DNA of 64,000 bases, taken from contig NZ_JBHRZT010000072.1 of the NCBI RefSeq assembly GCF_042649685.1, forward strand, positions 682,001 to 746,000, in the 5' to 3' direction. The DNA comes from Bacillus_BA songklensis (GTDB lineage Bacteria; Bacillota; Bacilli; Bacillales; Bacillaceae_H). A program made the translations under genes and the position numbers. The notes below the pieces were generated by a model that worked only from the letters and a program-made list of their open reading frames with translations, was not told where the DNA came from and did not search any database. Position 1 is the stretch's first letter. Each line of letters opens with the position of its first letter. Positions 1 through 8,619 of the stretch are shown piece after piece.

Positions 1-17
1 TTAGGAGGATTTTAGTA

Positions 18-1010
18 ATGAAAATAGGATGTAAACTACTCATTTCTATCACGATGACCATTTTCTTGTCATTAGGATTAACAGCATGTAATTCTAGCGA
101 TATTAACAATAGGAATAATACTGATTCAAACTCAAAAGAAATTACAGAAACAGCAACTACCCAATCCAATAATACGACTACTTCCCAAACAAACGTAGCC
201 AATAGCAACCAAGAAACACACTCCACTGCGGATAAGCACCAACTGACTAATCCAAACGGTGTAGCTCTTATCCCTGCTATGGTTACAAATGTAATAGACG
301 GTGACACCCTTGATGTTAAGATAAATGGTAAGACAGAGCGTGTTCGCTTGGTGCTCGTGGATACACCGGAAACAAAGCACCCCAATAAACCTGTTCAGCC
401 ATTTGGTCCGGAAGCATCTGAGCTTACGAAAAACACATTATTAGGGAAACAGGTTGGGTTAGAAAAGGATATATCTGAACGCGATCGTTACGGCCGTATT
501 TTGGCCTATGTATGGGTCGATGGTAAAATGCATAACGAAGCACTGATTGAAAAGGGATTAGGTCGTGTAGCCGTTTTCCCACCAGATACAAAATACGTGG
601 ATGAGTTCAGAGAAAAGCAGCGTCAAGCGCAGGAAAAAGCGATTGGAATTTGGAGTATTGAAAATTATGTTCAGGAGAATGGTTTCCAGAGCTCGTCCTC
701 CTCTGCTCCTGCTGCATCAAAACAATCGAATACAACAACTGCTTCTCAACCAAGTCAATCGCAACCGGTAGCTTCTGCACCATCTGCAAATACATTAAGT
801 AATACTGGAACACATCGACCGTTTCAAAATGATCCGAGCGATGATGTAGAGAGAAATACAAGTTGTGCTGGCAAAATTAAAGGAAATACCAATTCGAAGA
901 TTTATCATGTTCCTGGTGGAGCTTATTATGATAAGACCGTGGATAATATTACGTGGTTCTGTAGTGAAGCTGAGGCTCAAGCTGCGGGATATAGAAAGTC
1001 GAAGAGGTAA
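18..1010 (+). CDS. Secreted thermonuclease-family lipoprotein with C-terminal sunset-type domain
   Basis: A 330-residue protein with a lipoprotein signal (hydrophobic stretch to about residue 22, then LTAC), so probably anchored outside the cell. A Ser/Thr/Asn-rich linker leads to a staphylococcal-nuclease domain at about 85-215, with VIDGDTLDV, RVRLVLVDTPET and ERDRYGRILAYVW motifs that supply the Ca-binding Asp and catalytic Arg residues of the family. A second low-complexity linker precedes a C-terminal module with the KGN.NSKIYH.PGG and WFCSEAEAQAAGYR pattern of the sunset domain often fused to such nucleases. GGAGG lies 9 bases before the ATG. Probable role is degradation of extracellular nucleic acid. 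Domain calls are by motif recognition. Confidence 0.9.
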   Translation: MKIGCKLLISITMTIFLSLGLTACNSSDINNRNNTDSNSKEITETATTQSNNTTTSQTNVANSNQETHSTADKHQLTNPNGVALIPAMVTNVIDGDTLDVKINGKTERVRLVLVDTPETKHPNKPVQPFGPEASELTKNTLLGKQVGLEKDISERDRYGRILAYVWVDGKMHNEALIEKGLGRVAVFPPDTKYVDEFREKQRQAQEKAIGIWSIENYVQENGFQSSSSSAPAASKQSNTTTASQPSQSQPVASAPSANTLSNTGTHRPFQNDPSDDVERNTSCAGKIKGNTNSKIYHVPGGAYYDKTVDNITWFCSEAEAQAAGYRKSKR

Positions 1011-1057
1011 AATCTTAAACCTCCTGTTGTTACTCAACAGGAGGTTTAAGATTTTTA
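1010..1057 (+). terminator. Rho-independent terminator after the nuclease gene
   Basis: Long near-perfect inverted repeat (AAATCTTAAACCTCCTGTTG and its complement around a 4-5 base loop) starting at the nuclease stop codon and followed by a T run. Confidence 0.9.
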
Positions 1058-1083
1058 ATAAAGACTTTTACCGATAAATATTC

Positions 1084-1118
1084 AATAATACGCCCTCCGT
1101 TAGAAAGGGCGTATTATT
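1084..1118 (-). terminator. Terminator of the Z1 module
   Basis: Perfect 13-bp arms (AATAATACGCCCT at 1084-1096 and its complement at 1106-1118), 16 bases beyond the stop of the Z1 gene on the minus strand. It can work in both directions. Confidence 0.8.
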
Positions 1119-1133
1119 ATGCTTAGCTTACTA

Positions 1134-3168
1134 TTAGTGATTATTTAGATTAAAGAGAATGTTCTTATCATTTTCAGGAAATCTGAACCATGGAATCCAA
1201 AAATCTACACCTTCCCATTTATGACCTTTATTCCTTATTAGAACAACTAACGGTTTATTTGAATCTGAAGCACTTACAAGTTCTTGAATACCAGGCGAAA
1301 GTACAGAGCCAATAACTAATCCTTGATTACCCCGGCTTCTAGAAGGGCCAATATTTGTATCGAGTGTATATATTAACTGTGCGACATCTGAATAATTCTC
1401 CTTATACCATGATAAATATTTGTTTATAACTTCCGGATACCATCCTCCTGATGTTAAGAATGGGATTTTTTCAATTATATTTGTTACAAAATCAATATTC
1501 ACTTCTAAAATTTCGTCTGATTTCTCGAGATGGGTTACTTCTTTGCTAATACATTGAGTAACCTCTTCAATCTCTCCTTGAGGATATTCAGGAAGTTTTG
1601 GGAAAGTAGATTGTCCAGCTCTGTAAGCCCCAACGGATTTCGGGATTACTGGAGGTCTTGTGGGTCCTACACGACTTGTATCTAAATATAAAGTCCCTTC
1701 AATTGCATGGTTTTTTATTATATCTCGTTGAGTTGAATCATGTTCACAAATTGCTGCAAAAATATTAGCTATCTCTTCAGGCACAAACACTCTGGTAACA
1801 CTCAGATCTTTTGATCTATAACCACACATCCTTGCATGTTGCATGAGAGTATCTACCTGTGGTCTTGCTGTTAATCTTCCATAGTACGTTACAAGTAATC
1901 GAGGTATAGTTAAGCCTCTTCCTAACTTATTTCCACCAATAATAAAGTTAAATTTCTTATTCAGCTTAATATCACTATGGGAAGAAGGAGCAGCATTTAA
2001 AACAATAACTTCATGACTATTAATGTTATCACTCAAAGCTTTAAGAATAACTGGAAACTCCGGGATATTAGGATGTGTTTCGTATAAATCGTTGTAAGCT
2101 TGAGATAGACAGCCTAAGATAAATTCGCGAGTTTCTGATGCATCTGGCATTTTTAAAGCTTTATATAAATCTATTAAAAATTTCTTAATCAGCCTTTTAA
2201 TTCTAGCATGGATATCTTGAAAAGGACTGATGTGACAAAGAAATGAAAACTTTTGTTCTACCCTGCTCTCTGTATTATCAAAGATTCTTATAGAAGCTCC
2301 GATAACAAAAGCAGATAATGCTTCGAGTAATCCTTTTGGCAGTGTAGTAATATCTTCGTCATTCCCTTGTGTGTCAGCAAGTCTCTCTATTTCTTCAATA
2401 TCAACTGGACGAAGATGATCTGCTCTATTTTCCATAAAAAAGGTATGAATACCAGTGTAACCGCTACCTGCTTCAACAACTTCAATAAATTCAGGGTAAA
2501 ACCCCCCCCTCCTCCCTATTTTGAAGAATAATAGCTTGCGGTGTAGCTGTAACTTGAAGAAATAAGTGGGATGGGGCTAATTCCCGCAAAGTTAGAAGTT
2601 GTTGATTAATTGGACTAGGATTTTCACCCTCCATGCGCTGGTTTGTATTTAATCCTATTGCATCAGCTTCATCATCTATGATTAAGGAAGGGGAAGGAGA
2701 AACAGATAAATAATTTCTTAAAAAAGTAATTAATTTATCAAGGTCAGCCGGATCTTTTTTACATATAAGAACGATCCCATCACTTTCTAAAATTGTTTTA
2801 ATAAAGTCAGGATCTTCTTCACTTATCTCATCAATTTTTCGCACCAGCATCCCTGTAATCGCTTCATCAGCTCTTTCAAAAGTTTGAGTTTGAAGAGAAT
2901 TGTTTCTATCCGTTAAAACAATTGCCAATTTGTACCCATTATCGGTCGACAATGCAATAGTCATGTTGATGATATTGGTTTTTCCACTTTGAATTAATCC
3001 ATAAAGAAGACCTAGGACTTTTTCGTTTGATGACGTAATTTCCGGCGCCCTTTGCAAAATGTTCCTTGCTGTTTTTAAAACATTATTAGCTGCTTCTTCA
3101 CCTATTTCGTCACTAAGTGAGGATAAGAAATATAATACACTTTCCCCATCGATTACTAAATCTTTCAT
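1134..3168 (-). pseudogene. Z1-domain helicase-like NTPase, split by a frameshift in a G8 tract
   Basis: The two halves are open in different frames. The N-terminal half (2491-3168) has Walker A GLIQSGKT at residues 57-64, DDEAD at 165-169 and TATP at 207-210, a superfamily 2-like core. The C-terminal half (1134-2435) has the Z1 signature around GGNKLGRGLTIPRL and the arginine-rich MQHARMCGYR. The break is the run of eight C at 2502-2509 (eight G on the coding strand). Removing one G joins the halves through a sensible bridge (GGFYPEFIEVVEAG...GYTGIHTFF), giving a protein of about 680 residues. Z1 proteins occur in restriction-like and other defence loci such as Mza. Alternatives are a sequencing error or reversible slippage. 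Confidence 0.8.
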
Positions 3169-3204
3169 TATGTATTTCCCCCTTGTGGATTATTGTAAAT
3201 TTTG

Positions 3205-3435
3205 TTATTCATCATCAAATCTAAAAGTGTAATCAATACTTTCTGATTCTTCTTTAAACCGATTTCTTAGTAATTTAACTTCATTTTCTAACGTAGTTAT
3301 TATTTTTTTTGCCTGGTCGTTTGTATACTCGTAATTGTTTTTGTTAGCTAAATTACCAATTAACCGGATTTTCTTTACACATTCGGTCACCCTTTTCTCC
3401 GCTAATCTCTTAAAGTTTTCTGCTTTATTATTCAT
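3205..3435 (-). CDS. Small charged helical protein upstream of the Z1 gene
   Basis: A 76-residue protein beginning MNNKAENFKRLAEKRV. An in-frame extension exists upstream, but the ATG at 3435 has an AGAGGG ribosome-binding site, so I start there. It is rich in Lys, Arg and Glu and predicted helical, with an acidic C-terminus ending in FRFDDE. It lies about 36 bases before the Z1 gene on the same strand, so the two are probably co-transcribed. I recall similar short proteins next to defence genes but cannot name a family. A partner or regulator of the Z1 NTPase is an inference from position only. Confidence 0.65.
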   Translation of the reverse strand: MNNKAENFKRLAEKRVTECVKKIRLIGNLANKNNYEYTNDQAKKIITTLENEVKLLRNRFKEESESIDYTFRFDDE

Positions 3436-3491
3436 AAGAGCCCTCTTTTTCCAAATATTACTTAAATTAACGATAGAATATCTATATTCAA

Positions 3492-3497
3492 AAGTCA
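3492..3497 (-). promoter_or_regulatory. Candidate -35 of the Z1 module promoter
   Basis: TTGACT on the minus strand, with a weak -10 (TATCGT) 17 bases downstream, ahead of the small gene. It directly abuts the palindrome at 3503-3553. Inference only. Confidence 0.35.
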
Positions 3498-3502
3498 ACT
3501 AC

Positions 3503-3553
3503 AAAACGTAAATATTAACTACATTTAAATATTGTAGTGAATATTTACGTTTT
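3503..3553. promoter_or_regulatory. Long nested palindrome upstream of the Z1 module
   Basis: Perfect 14-bp arms AAAACGTAAATATT (3503-3516) and complement (3540-3553) enclose a second 5-bp pair CTACA/TGTAG. There is no T run suited to termination of a known gene. It sits immediately upstream of the candidate Z1 promoter, so an operator or a transcription-blocking hairpin is possible. Confidence 0.5.
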
Positions 3554-3636
3554 AAATTACTAAATAAGAGTTTTTAGTATTGTGTCGTCATTTAAATTGA
3601 AATTTCTTGTTCACTTAACCTCTAAACCACTATATT

Positions 3637-3667
3637 AAAAAATTTAAGTTGAAAGCTTAAATTTTTT
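3637..3667. terminator. AT-rich hairpin between Z1 module and ImmA-like gene
   Basis: Perfect 12-bp arms AAAAAATTTAAG and complement with a 7-base loop, flanked by A and T runs, so it could terminate in either direction. Together with the palindrome at 3503-3553 it accounts for the visible structure in the 3436-3778 gap. Confidence 0.55.
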
Positions 3668-3778
3668 ATGTTTTTTACAGTGAAAAGGAATTTCTAAGTG
3701 AAAGAAAAAGATAATAAAAAGACTTTCTTATTGAAAATAAGAACATACGTTTGTATAATTTACCTGAGGTGGTAAAAA

Positions 3779-4303
3779 TTGCACTATACATTCACTCCAT
3801 TAGAAAGCTGGACAGAGAGACTATACAACCATCTGTCCATTTCTACACCTGAACAATTAAATATGATTGATATTGCAGCAAAGCTACAAATCTGGCTTCA
3901 TTTTGCAGATATCGAAAGTACAGCTATGGATCGTGAGGGATTATACAGTTTAATCATTGATCGCCGCTTATCCAAACAACAATGGGAGGATTTTGGCCAT
4001 GAATTATGTCATCTTTTACGTCATGCTGGCAACCAGATGATGTTGCCAGATTTAATGGTCGAGCTTCAGGAATCACAAGCAAATAATTTTGCTCTTCATT
4101 TTTGCATTCCGACCTTTATGCTACTCAAGCGTCCTATACCGTGTTTGAAGCGTGAGTTTATCGAGGATATCTGCACAACATTTAATGTGACGTATTCCTT
4201 TGCTGAAAAACGCATTGAACATTTTGAGAATCAAGTGATGCACTTTCGATTTACTGAACAGATTAATAGACTTTATCTGCAACAATCTCTTGTGGGCAAC
4301 TAG
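3779..4303 (+). CDS. ImmA/IrrE-family metallopeptidase
   Basis: A 174-residue protein with the zinc-protease motif HELCH at residues 74-78 and a downstream Glu/Asn segment (ELQESQANNFA) placed as in ImmA/IrrE enzymes. It starts at TTG, supported by GAGGTGG seven bases upstream. ImmA of ICEBs1 cleaves the element's own repressor, and such genes usually accompany an XRE repressor. None is visible here, so the target is unknown. Its position 150 bases before an integrase fits a mobile-element regulator. The C-terminal half (PTFMLLKRP...) is typical of the phage-borne subgroup. Confidence 0.85.
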   Translation: MHYTFTPLESWTERLYNHLSISTPEQLNMIDIAAKLQIWLHFADIESTAMDREGLYSLIIDRRLSKQQWEDFGHELCHLLRHAGNQMMLPDLMVELQESQANNFALHFCIPTFMLLKRPIPCLKREFIEDICTTFNVTYSFAEKRIEHFENQVMHFRFTEQINRLYLQQSLVGN

Positions 4304-4451
4304 CCTTTATACATACTTACCAAGTGAAGCCTTTAAGGCTTTCTTTTTTACCATTGCTTATTCTTCATCATTCCTTCTTTTACCGACGGAGTAATGAAGA
4401 AAGCTTTATCCTAAACATACATATTTTATTTTGAAAGAAAGGTGGTCAATG

Positions 4452-5573
4452 ATGAGAGGAAGTATTCGAAAACGAGGAACGGCCTATCAATACCGTTTTC
4501 ACATCACAGATCCGGAGACTGGAAAACGAAAAGAGATTTCAAAAGGTGGATTTAAAACGAAGAAAGAAGCTTCTGCTGCTTTGGCTCAAGCCATGGCCGA
4601 TGTAGAAACAAACGGTTATATAAAGCCCACCACCGTAAAATTGATTGAATTTTATAATGAGTATGTTTCTACAAGGGTCCAAGGGAATTTACGGCCGAAT
4701 AGTGTAAGACAGTATCTGGCCGTTCAAAAACATATAGATCGAACAATCGGTCACATTGAATTAGATAAACTTAACGCCTTACATCTTAATCAATTTATAA
4801 AAGATTTAAAAGATTGCGGTTATCAAAACATCAGTATAAGGACATACCTATCTAAGCTAAAAGTCGTGTTAAAAGCAGCATATGAGTGGAAAATTATTAA
4901 ACAGGATTTCTCATCGATTCTTAAACATCCTCTAACAAAGAAAAAAATGGAATACTGGACATTTGAAGAATGTATGGAGTTTCTAGAAAAAGCAAAATAT
5001 GACCCTTATTATCTAGTCTATTTACTCACGATTTTTACTGGCTTACGCCGTGGAGAGGTATTAGGAATCTCAGAAAGCAGTCTCGATTTTACACGGAATA
5101 CCATAATAATCGAACAACAATTTATACACGGTACACCACCGGCTCTTGAAAAGATTTTAAAAACCCAAAGTTCTAACAGAGTCATTGAAGTTCCAGCTGA
5201 CATCATGTTGAAATTAAAAAAACATATTATCGAGCAAAAAAAACAACTCTTAAAACTTGGGATTCAAAACGAACACCAACTAATTTTTTTACGTCCAGAC
5301 GGTCATGTTCTTTCTCCTACCCCGCTTAGTTATCACTTCAAACAATCGTGTATAAAACATGGAGTTCGCCGAATCAAATTTCACGGTCTGCGCCATTCCC
5401 ATGCTACTATGTTAGCTGAAATGAACGAAAGTGCCCACGTTATTGCTGATCGCTTAGGTCACTCCACAGTAAGTATAACTAATGAGGTGTATATTCATTT
5501 GACGAAGAAAATGAAATCATCAGCTATTTCTAAATTAAACACATTGTATGAACAGACGACACAATCTAAATAG
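4452..5573 (+). CDS. Tyrosine site-specific integrase
   Basis: A phage/ICE-type integrase of about 373 residues. An N-terminal AP2-like arm-binding segment (RGSIRKRGTAYQYRF, KGGFKTKKEA) is followed by a SAM-like core-binding domain and a catalytic domain with TGLRRGE (first Arg), KFHGLRHSHATM (His-x-x-Arg) and a C-terminal Tyr in TNEVYIHL. I chose ATG 4452 over TTG 4431 and ATG 4449 because AAAGGTGG at 4438-4445 is best spaced for it. It ends immediately before a repeat-rich region and core genes, marking this side as one end of the integrated element. Confidence 0.92.
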   Translation: MRGSIRKRGTAYQYRFHITDPETGKRKEISKGGFKTKKEASAALAQAMADVETNGYIKPTTVKLIEFYNEYVSTRVQGNLRPNSVRQYLAVQKHIDRTIGHIELDKLNALHLNQFIKDLKDCGYQNISIRTYLSKLKVVLKAAYEWKIIKQDFSSILKHPLTKKKMEYWTFEECMEFLEKAKYDPYYLVYLLTIFTGLRRGEVLGISESSLDFTRNTIIIEQQFIHGTPPALEKILKTQSSNRVIEVPADIMLKLKKHIIEQKKQLLKLGIQNEHQLIFLRPDGHVLSPTPLSYHFKQSCIKHGVRRIKFHGLRHSHATMLAEMNESAHVIADRLGHSTVSITNEVYIHLTKKMKSSAISKLNTLYEQTTQSK

Positions 5574-5611
5574 AAATGTGGTCAAAATGTGGTCAAGCAC
5601 CACATTTTGAC
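5574..5611. repeat. Direct and inverted repeats beside the integrase, possible att or arm sites
   Basis: AAATGTGGTCA occurs twice in tandem just after the int stop. The second copy forms perfect 13-bp arms (GTCAAAATGTGGT 5581-5593, complement 5599-5611) around a 5-base loop. This could be the int terminator or integrase arm-binding sites. The core crossover site should lie between here and aprX, but its partner is outside the window. Confidence 0.5.
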
Positions 5612-5774
5612 GTTCACTCCTCTTCAGTACCTTTAACGCCTTCTTAGCAGTTCTCTTCTCAAAACCCTTGAGACTCAAGGAATCCGGCTTCTGTTTCAAA
5701 CCTATTTTCACATAATTACCGGAAGTATTCAAAAGTTTGCACAAACCCTTCACCTTTTATATAGAGATAAAATG

Positions 5775-5818
5775 CGGAGTCCGAAACCCACACAAAGATA
5801 GGCGGGTTTTGAACTCCC
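5775..5818 (-). terminator. Probable terminator of aprX
   Basis: Imperfect inverted repeat (GGAGTCCGAAACCCAC against GCGGGTTTTGAACTCC) 22 bases past the aprX stop, followed on the minus strand by an AT-rich tract with only a short T run. Confidence 0.45.
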
Positions 5819-5839
5819 TTGTAATTTCTCTTTATTCCA

Positions 5840-7177
5840 TTATCTAGGAATTGAGTTTTCGGCGTTTATATAACCAGCACCGTATATATATGGATTTCGG
5901 TCTTTCCATAAAACAGTCCCGTTTTTTAATAAATGTTTCACTTCTTGCGGAGAGGCATGCGGTTTTGCCTGTAAAATTAGAGCTGCAATCCCTGCACATA
6001 TCGGTGTTGCCATGGACGTACCGGATAGGACAAAGTAGTCAGATCCAATACGACTCGACTTTTGCAATTTATCCAAATAAGAGTTCGGGGAACGTAACGA
6101 AATGATATTAACACCGGGAGCTAAAATATCAGGTTTTGTCACATCGTAAGGGGTAGGTCCTCTGCTTGAAAAACTAGCCACATCATCATCTGCTCTTGTC
6201 TCAACAGTGCTACGATCATCCAATGCACCGACCGTAATAATTTGATTACTAATCCCTGGACTAGCAATCGTTGCTTCATCCGGCCCGTCGTTCCCGGCAG
6301 CTGCGCAAACTATGATACCGCTGTTCCATGCCAATTCCACATATTTGACCATGGGGTCATCATTTTCGTTTTTATATGATTGCGGCGTGCTTCCCAATGA
6401 CATACTAATGACATTGATTTTTGACTCATTTTCCGGATTTTCATTGTATTGGATACACCAATCGATTCCCTGCATGACTGTCTCCAACGACCCTGAACCT
6501 AATTTGTTCAAGACTTTTACTCCGATCACATTCGCTTCAGGCGCCGCTCCCATATACTGTCCCGAAGAAGCGGTGCCGTTCCCTGCCGCATCCCCCGCGC
6601 AATGAGTTCCATGCCCATTATCATCATACGGTTCTGTTCGTTGATTGATAAAATCGACAAATGCTGTGATTCTCCCTTGAAGATCCGGATGAGGATATAT
6701 TCCCGTATCAATGACGGCGATCGTCACTCCCTGTCCCGTCAGCGTTGTTCCGTTTCTTACAATTTTTTTGGCATTGGCCGAAGGAATCGCTGTATCCAGC
6801 AAAGCGCGAACTTCCCTGTTTTCATAAACTTTCTTAACGGACGGTATGGACTCCAGCATTTCTTCTAACGCCGCAGGTGTAACTTCCAGACTTATGCATG
6901 AGACATGGGAAAACTCTTGTCTGATTTTACACTTGAAATGGCGATGTGTAATTTCCCGCACTTCATTACATGCTGCTTCAAAGGAACAGTCGCTTTCGTC
7001 AAATTCCATGATGACCCCTATTCTTTTTGAAGTTTTAATCCATCCTTCTAACATCTTGTGCATAAAGCATGGTGTCCATTTAAACGGCTTGTAAAGATTG
7101 AGCAGTGCTGCACGAAGCGGCCGGTCCATCTTATGAGCATGAGTCCGTACCGTTTTTACCATTGAATAACCAAACAT
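5840..7177 (-). CDS. aprX: Intracellular subtilisin-like serine protease AprX
   Basis: A 445-residue S8 peptidase with the Asp-His-Ser triad in VIDTGIYPHPDL, NGHGTHCAGD and GTSMATPICAG. There is no signal peptide. The N-terminus (MFGYSMVKTVRTHAHKMDRPLR) and overall sequence match B. subtilis AprX, 442 residues, an intracellular stationary-phase protease. The propeptide-like N-terminal 110 residues are kept. The ATG at 7177 has a GGGGGTGG ribosome-binding site. This is the first clear core gene right of the integrase. Confidence 0.95.
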   Translation of the reverse strand: MFGYSMVKTVRTHAHKMDRPLRAALLNLYKPFKWTPCFMHKMLEGWIKTSKRIGVIMEFDESDCSFEAACNEVREITHRHFKCKIRQEFSHVSCISLEVTPAALEEMLESIPSVKKVYENREVRALLDTAIPSANAKKIVRNGTTLTGQGVTIAVIDTGIYPHPDLQGRITAFVDFINQRTEPYDDNGHGTHCAGDAAGNGTASSGQYMGAAPEANVIGVKVLNKLGSGSLETVMQGIDWCIQYNENPENESKINVISMSLGSTPQSYKNENDDPMVKYVELAWNSGIIVCAAAGNDGPDEATIASPGISNQIITVGALDDRSTVETRADDDVASFSSRGPTPYDVTKPDILAPGVNIISLRSPNSYLDKLQKSSRIGSDYFVLSGTSMATPICAGIAALILQAKPHASPQEVKHLLKNGTVLWKDRNPYIYGAGYINAENSIPR

Positions 7178-7276
7178 CTTTCCACCCCCATCAATCTATT
7201 GTTTTCATCACAATGTATGAATTTGATAGAGAAGCGGTCACGGTGTTTGTCCCTTTAGCAATAAAATGGGGAGGAA

Positions 7277-7450
7277 TCTATATAAATCGATTTAGAAAAT
7301 TCGACCTGACCAAAGAACGGCCATGCCAAATTTTCTAGACCTAAGCGGCCGGCACCCCCCTTGCGGGGTTGGCGCCAACCGCATAGGTGAACCCTTGAGG
7401 GCGAATTCAAGTTGTCTGGATCACCGATTGTGATGCCTCTTGATTGAATG
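7277..7450 (-). repeat. Dispersed hairpin repeat R1 (cut by the assembly gap)
   Basis: In minus orientation this is nearly identical to R7 (55369-55580). It keeps the tail (TCTATATAAATCG), the second hairpin (AGAAAATTCG...AAATTTTCT) and the first hairpin around 7339-7388 (CCTAAGCGG...CCGCATAGG). The head beyond 7450 is lost in the N run. Repeats of this kind plausibly caused the scaffold break. Confidence 0.85.
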
Positions 7451-7460
7451 NNNNNNNNNN
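7451..7460. other. Assembly gap (10 N)
   Basis: Ten unknown bases, probably a placeholder of arbitrary length. The true distance between flanks is unknown, and the left flank is a multi-copy repeat. Confidence 0.99.
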
Positions 7461-7481
7461 GTGTAAAAGCTCTTAGCATCA

Positions 7482-7601
7482 TCATGCATCACTATCACAA
7501 CAAGAAACTTCATTCTCTTCTTTTAATAAACCGACAGCGGCCGCATATTTTAACCAAGTATCGACACTAGCGATGACGTTACGGGCGGAGATTGAATCCT
7601 C
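7482..7601 (-). pseudogene. Fragment of a small protein gene
   Basis: A 39-codon open stretch on the minus strand (EDSISARNVIASVDTWLKYA... ending CCDSDA) that looks protein-like. It has no plausible start, and an in-frame TAA lies directly upstream at 7602-7604. Family not recognised. It may be the 3' end of a decayed or gap-truncated gene. The rest of 7178-7723 holds R1 and the gap. Confidence 0.3.
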
Positions 7602-7710
7602 TTATTCTACGGATACATTTCATCATTCATTATCTATTAATTTTTTGAAACTTTTATCCAATTTATCCGTCTAACTTTATGTACCCTGCAAACCCCCTTT
7701 CAATACAAAG

Positions 7711-7743
7711 AAAAGGCCCCTGCTTATGGCGAGGGCCTTTTCC
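7711..7743 (-). terminator. Terminator overlapping the end of the CPBP-like gene
   Basis: AAAAGGCCC and its complement GGGCCTTTT flank a 13-base loop. The stem overlaps the last codons of the gene stopping at 7724. Confidence 0.7.
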
Positions 7744-8449
7744 TGTTGCGCTGCGATTCTTGATACATATCTGAAATGATAAAGCTCATCCCATAGAACA
7801 GGAGCAACGGGACGATCGAATTGGTCACCATATAAAGAGCCGCCAAAAAGGCACCGACTAAAAGCGTTTGAATGCTCAGTCGATCCTTTTGAAAACCTAA
7901 ATGGCTCATGAAATATAAAACCGCTGTCCATAATACCATCAAATAGGCATTTTCCACGCGCAGCAATTGTTGAACATAATATATAAATAAAGGAATATAC
8001 ACGATAGCTTCTGTAAGAGAAGAAATGACTGAATATCCAATCCACCATGGATATTCTCTCTTTTTTTGAGGCAATGTCACTTCAATCGAAGGAGGCAGTT
8101 CATCTTCTTCAAATACCTTTTCTCCGCTGTCTCTCATCCATTGAAGGGCGATGCATAAAAGAAGGTATAGAACGTAGCCCAGCAGAACTAAATAGCTGAT
8201 CACTTTAGGAAAATAAGGAGACTCGTTAACCGTTTCTAAAAAAGCACCGTTCCATCCGACAAATGAAAGAGGAATTTCATAAAACGTTAAGATCACGGCA
8301 AACAAAAAAAGGTTGAAACAATAAAAAACGATCTGCTCTCTGTAAAAGCGAATTCGTTTACGTTCTGTCACAATTCTTGGAATGGAAACACTTTCGAAAT
8401 ATGGGCGAATGATGATGACGAACAATAATAAAAATGTAAACCAAATCAT
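7724..8449 (-). CDS. CPBP-like multi-pass membrane protein
   Basis: A 241-residue protein with about seven hydrophobic segments. The C-terminal part (FMSHLGFQKDRLSIQ, then FLAALYMVTNSIVPLLLFYGMSF) has the layout of the last motifs of CPBP (Abi/CAAX) intramembrane proteases. Where the catalytic EExxxR would sit it reads TEAIVYIP, so the protease site looks lost. It may be an inactive homologue. It is a single gene with its own terminator and AAAGGTGG upstream of the ATG. Substrate or role unknown. Confidence 0.6.
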   Translation of the reverse strand: MIWFTFLLLFVIIIRPYFESVSIPRIVTERKRIRFYREQIVFYCFNLFLFAVILTFYEIPLSFVGWNGAFLETVNESPYFPKVISYLVLLGYVLYLLLCIALQWMRDSGEKVFEEDELPPSIEVTLPQKKREYPWWIGYSVISSLTEAIVYIPLFIYYVQQLLRVENAYLMVLWTAVLYFMSHLGFQKDRLSIQTLLVGAFLAALYMVTNSIVPLLLFYGMSFIISDMYQESQRNRKRPSP

Positions 8450-8571
8450 AAATGATGTAATCCACCTTTGATGAAATTAAAAAAGCACGAACATTTTCTT
8501 ATACTAGCGAAACAACTGAAGATTTGTCAAAGGTCTTTTTTACCATTATAAATGCTGATCCTTAAAAGAAA

Positions 8572-8612
8572 AAGAAGAAGGTTGATGAAAGCATTCTTTT
8601 CTGTCGACCTTC
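8572..8612 (-). terminator. Terminator of the phytoene-desaturase-like gene
   Basis: On the minus strand GAAGGT-CGA pairs with TCA-ACCTTC and is followed by TTCTTTTTCTTTT, eight bases after the stop at 8620. Confidence 0.65.
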
Positions 8613-8619
8613 TTTCCTT

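Noticed and set aside
5581..5611. Repeats after int as a CRISPR-like array
   Set aside because: Only two short direct copies and one inverted copy with no spacer periodicity. Consistent with integrase sites or a terminator.
5535..5753. 72-codon minus-strand frame over the int end and att region
   Set aside because: It overlaps the integrase end and runs through the repeats. More likely non-coding att DNA.
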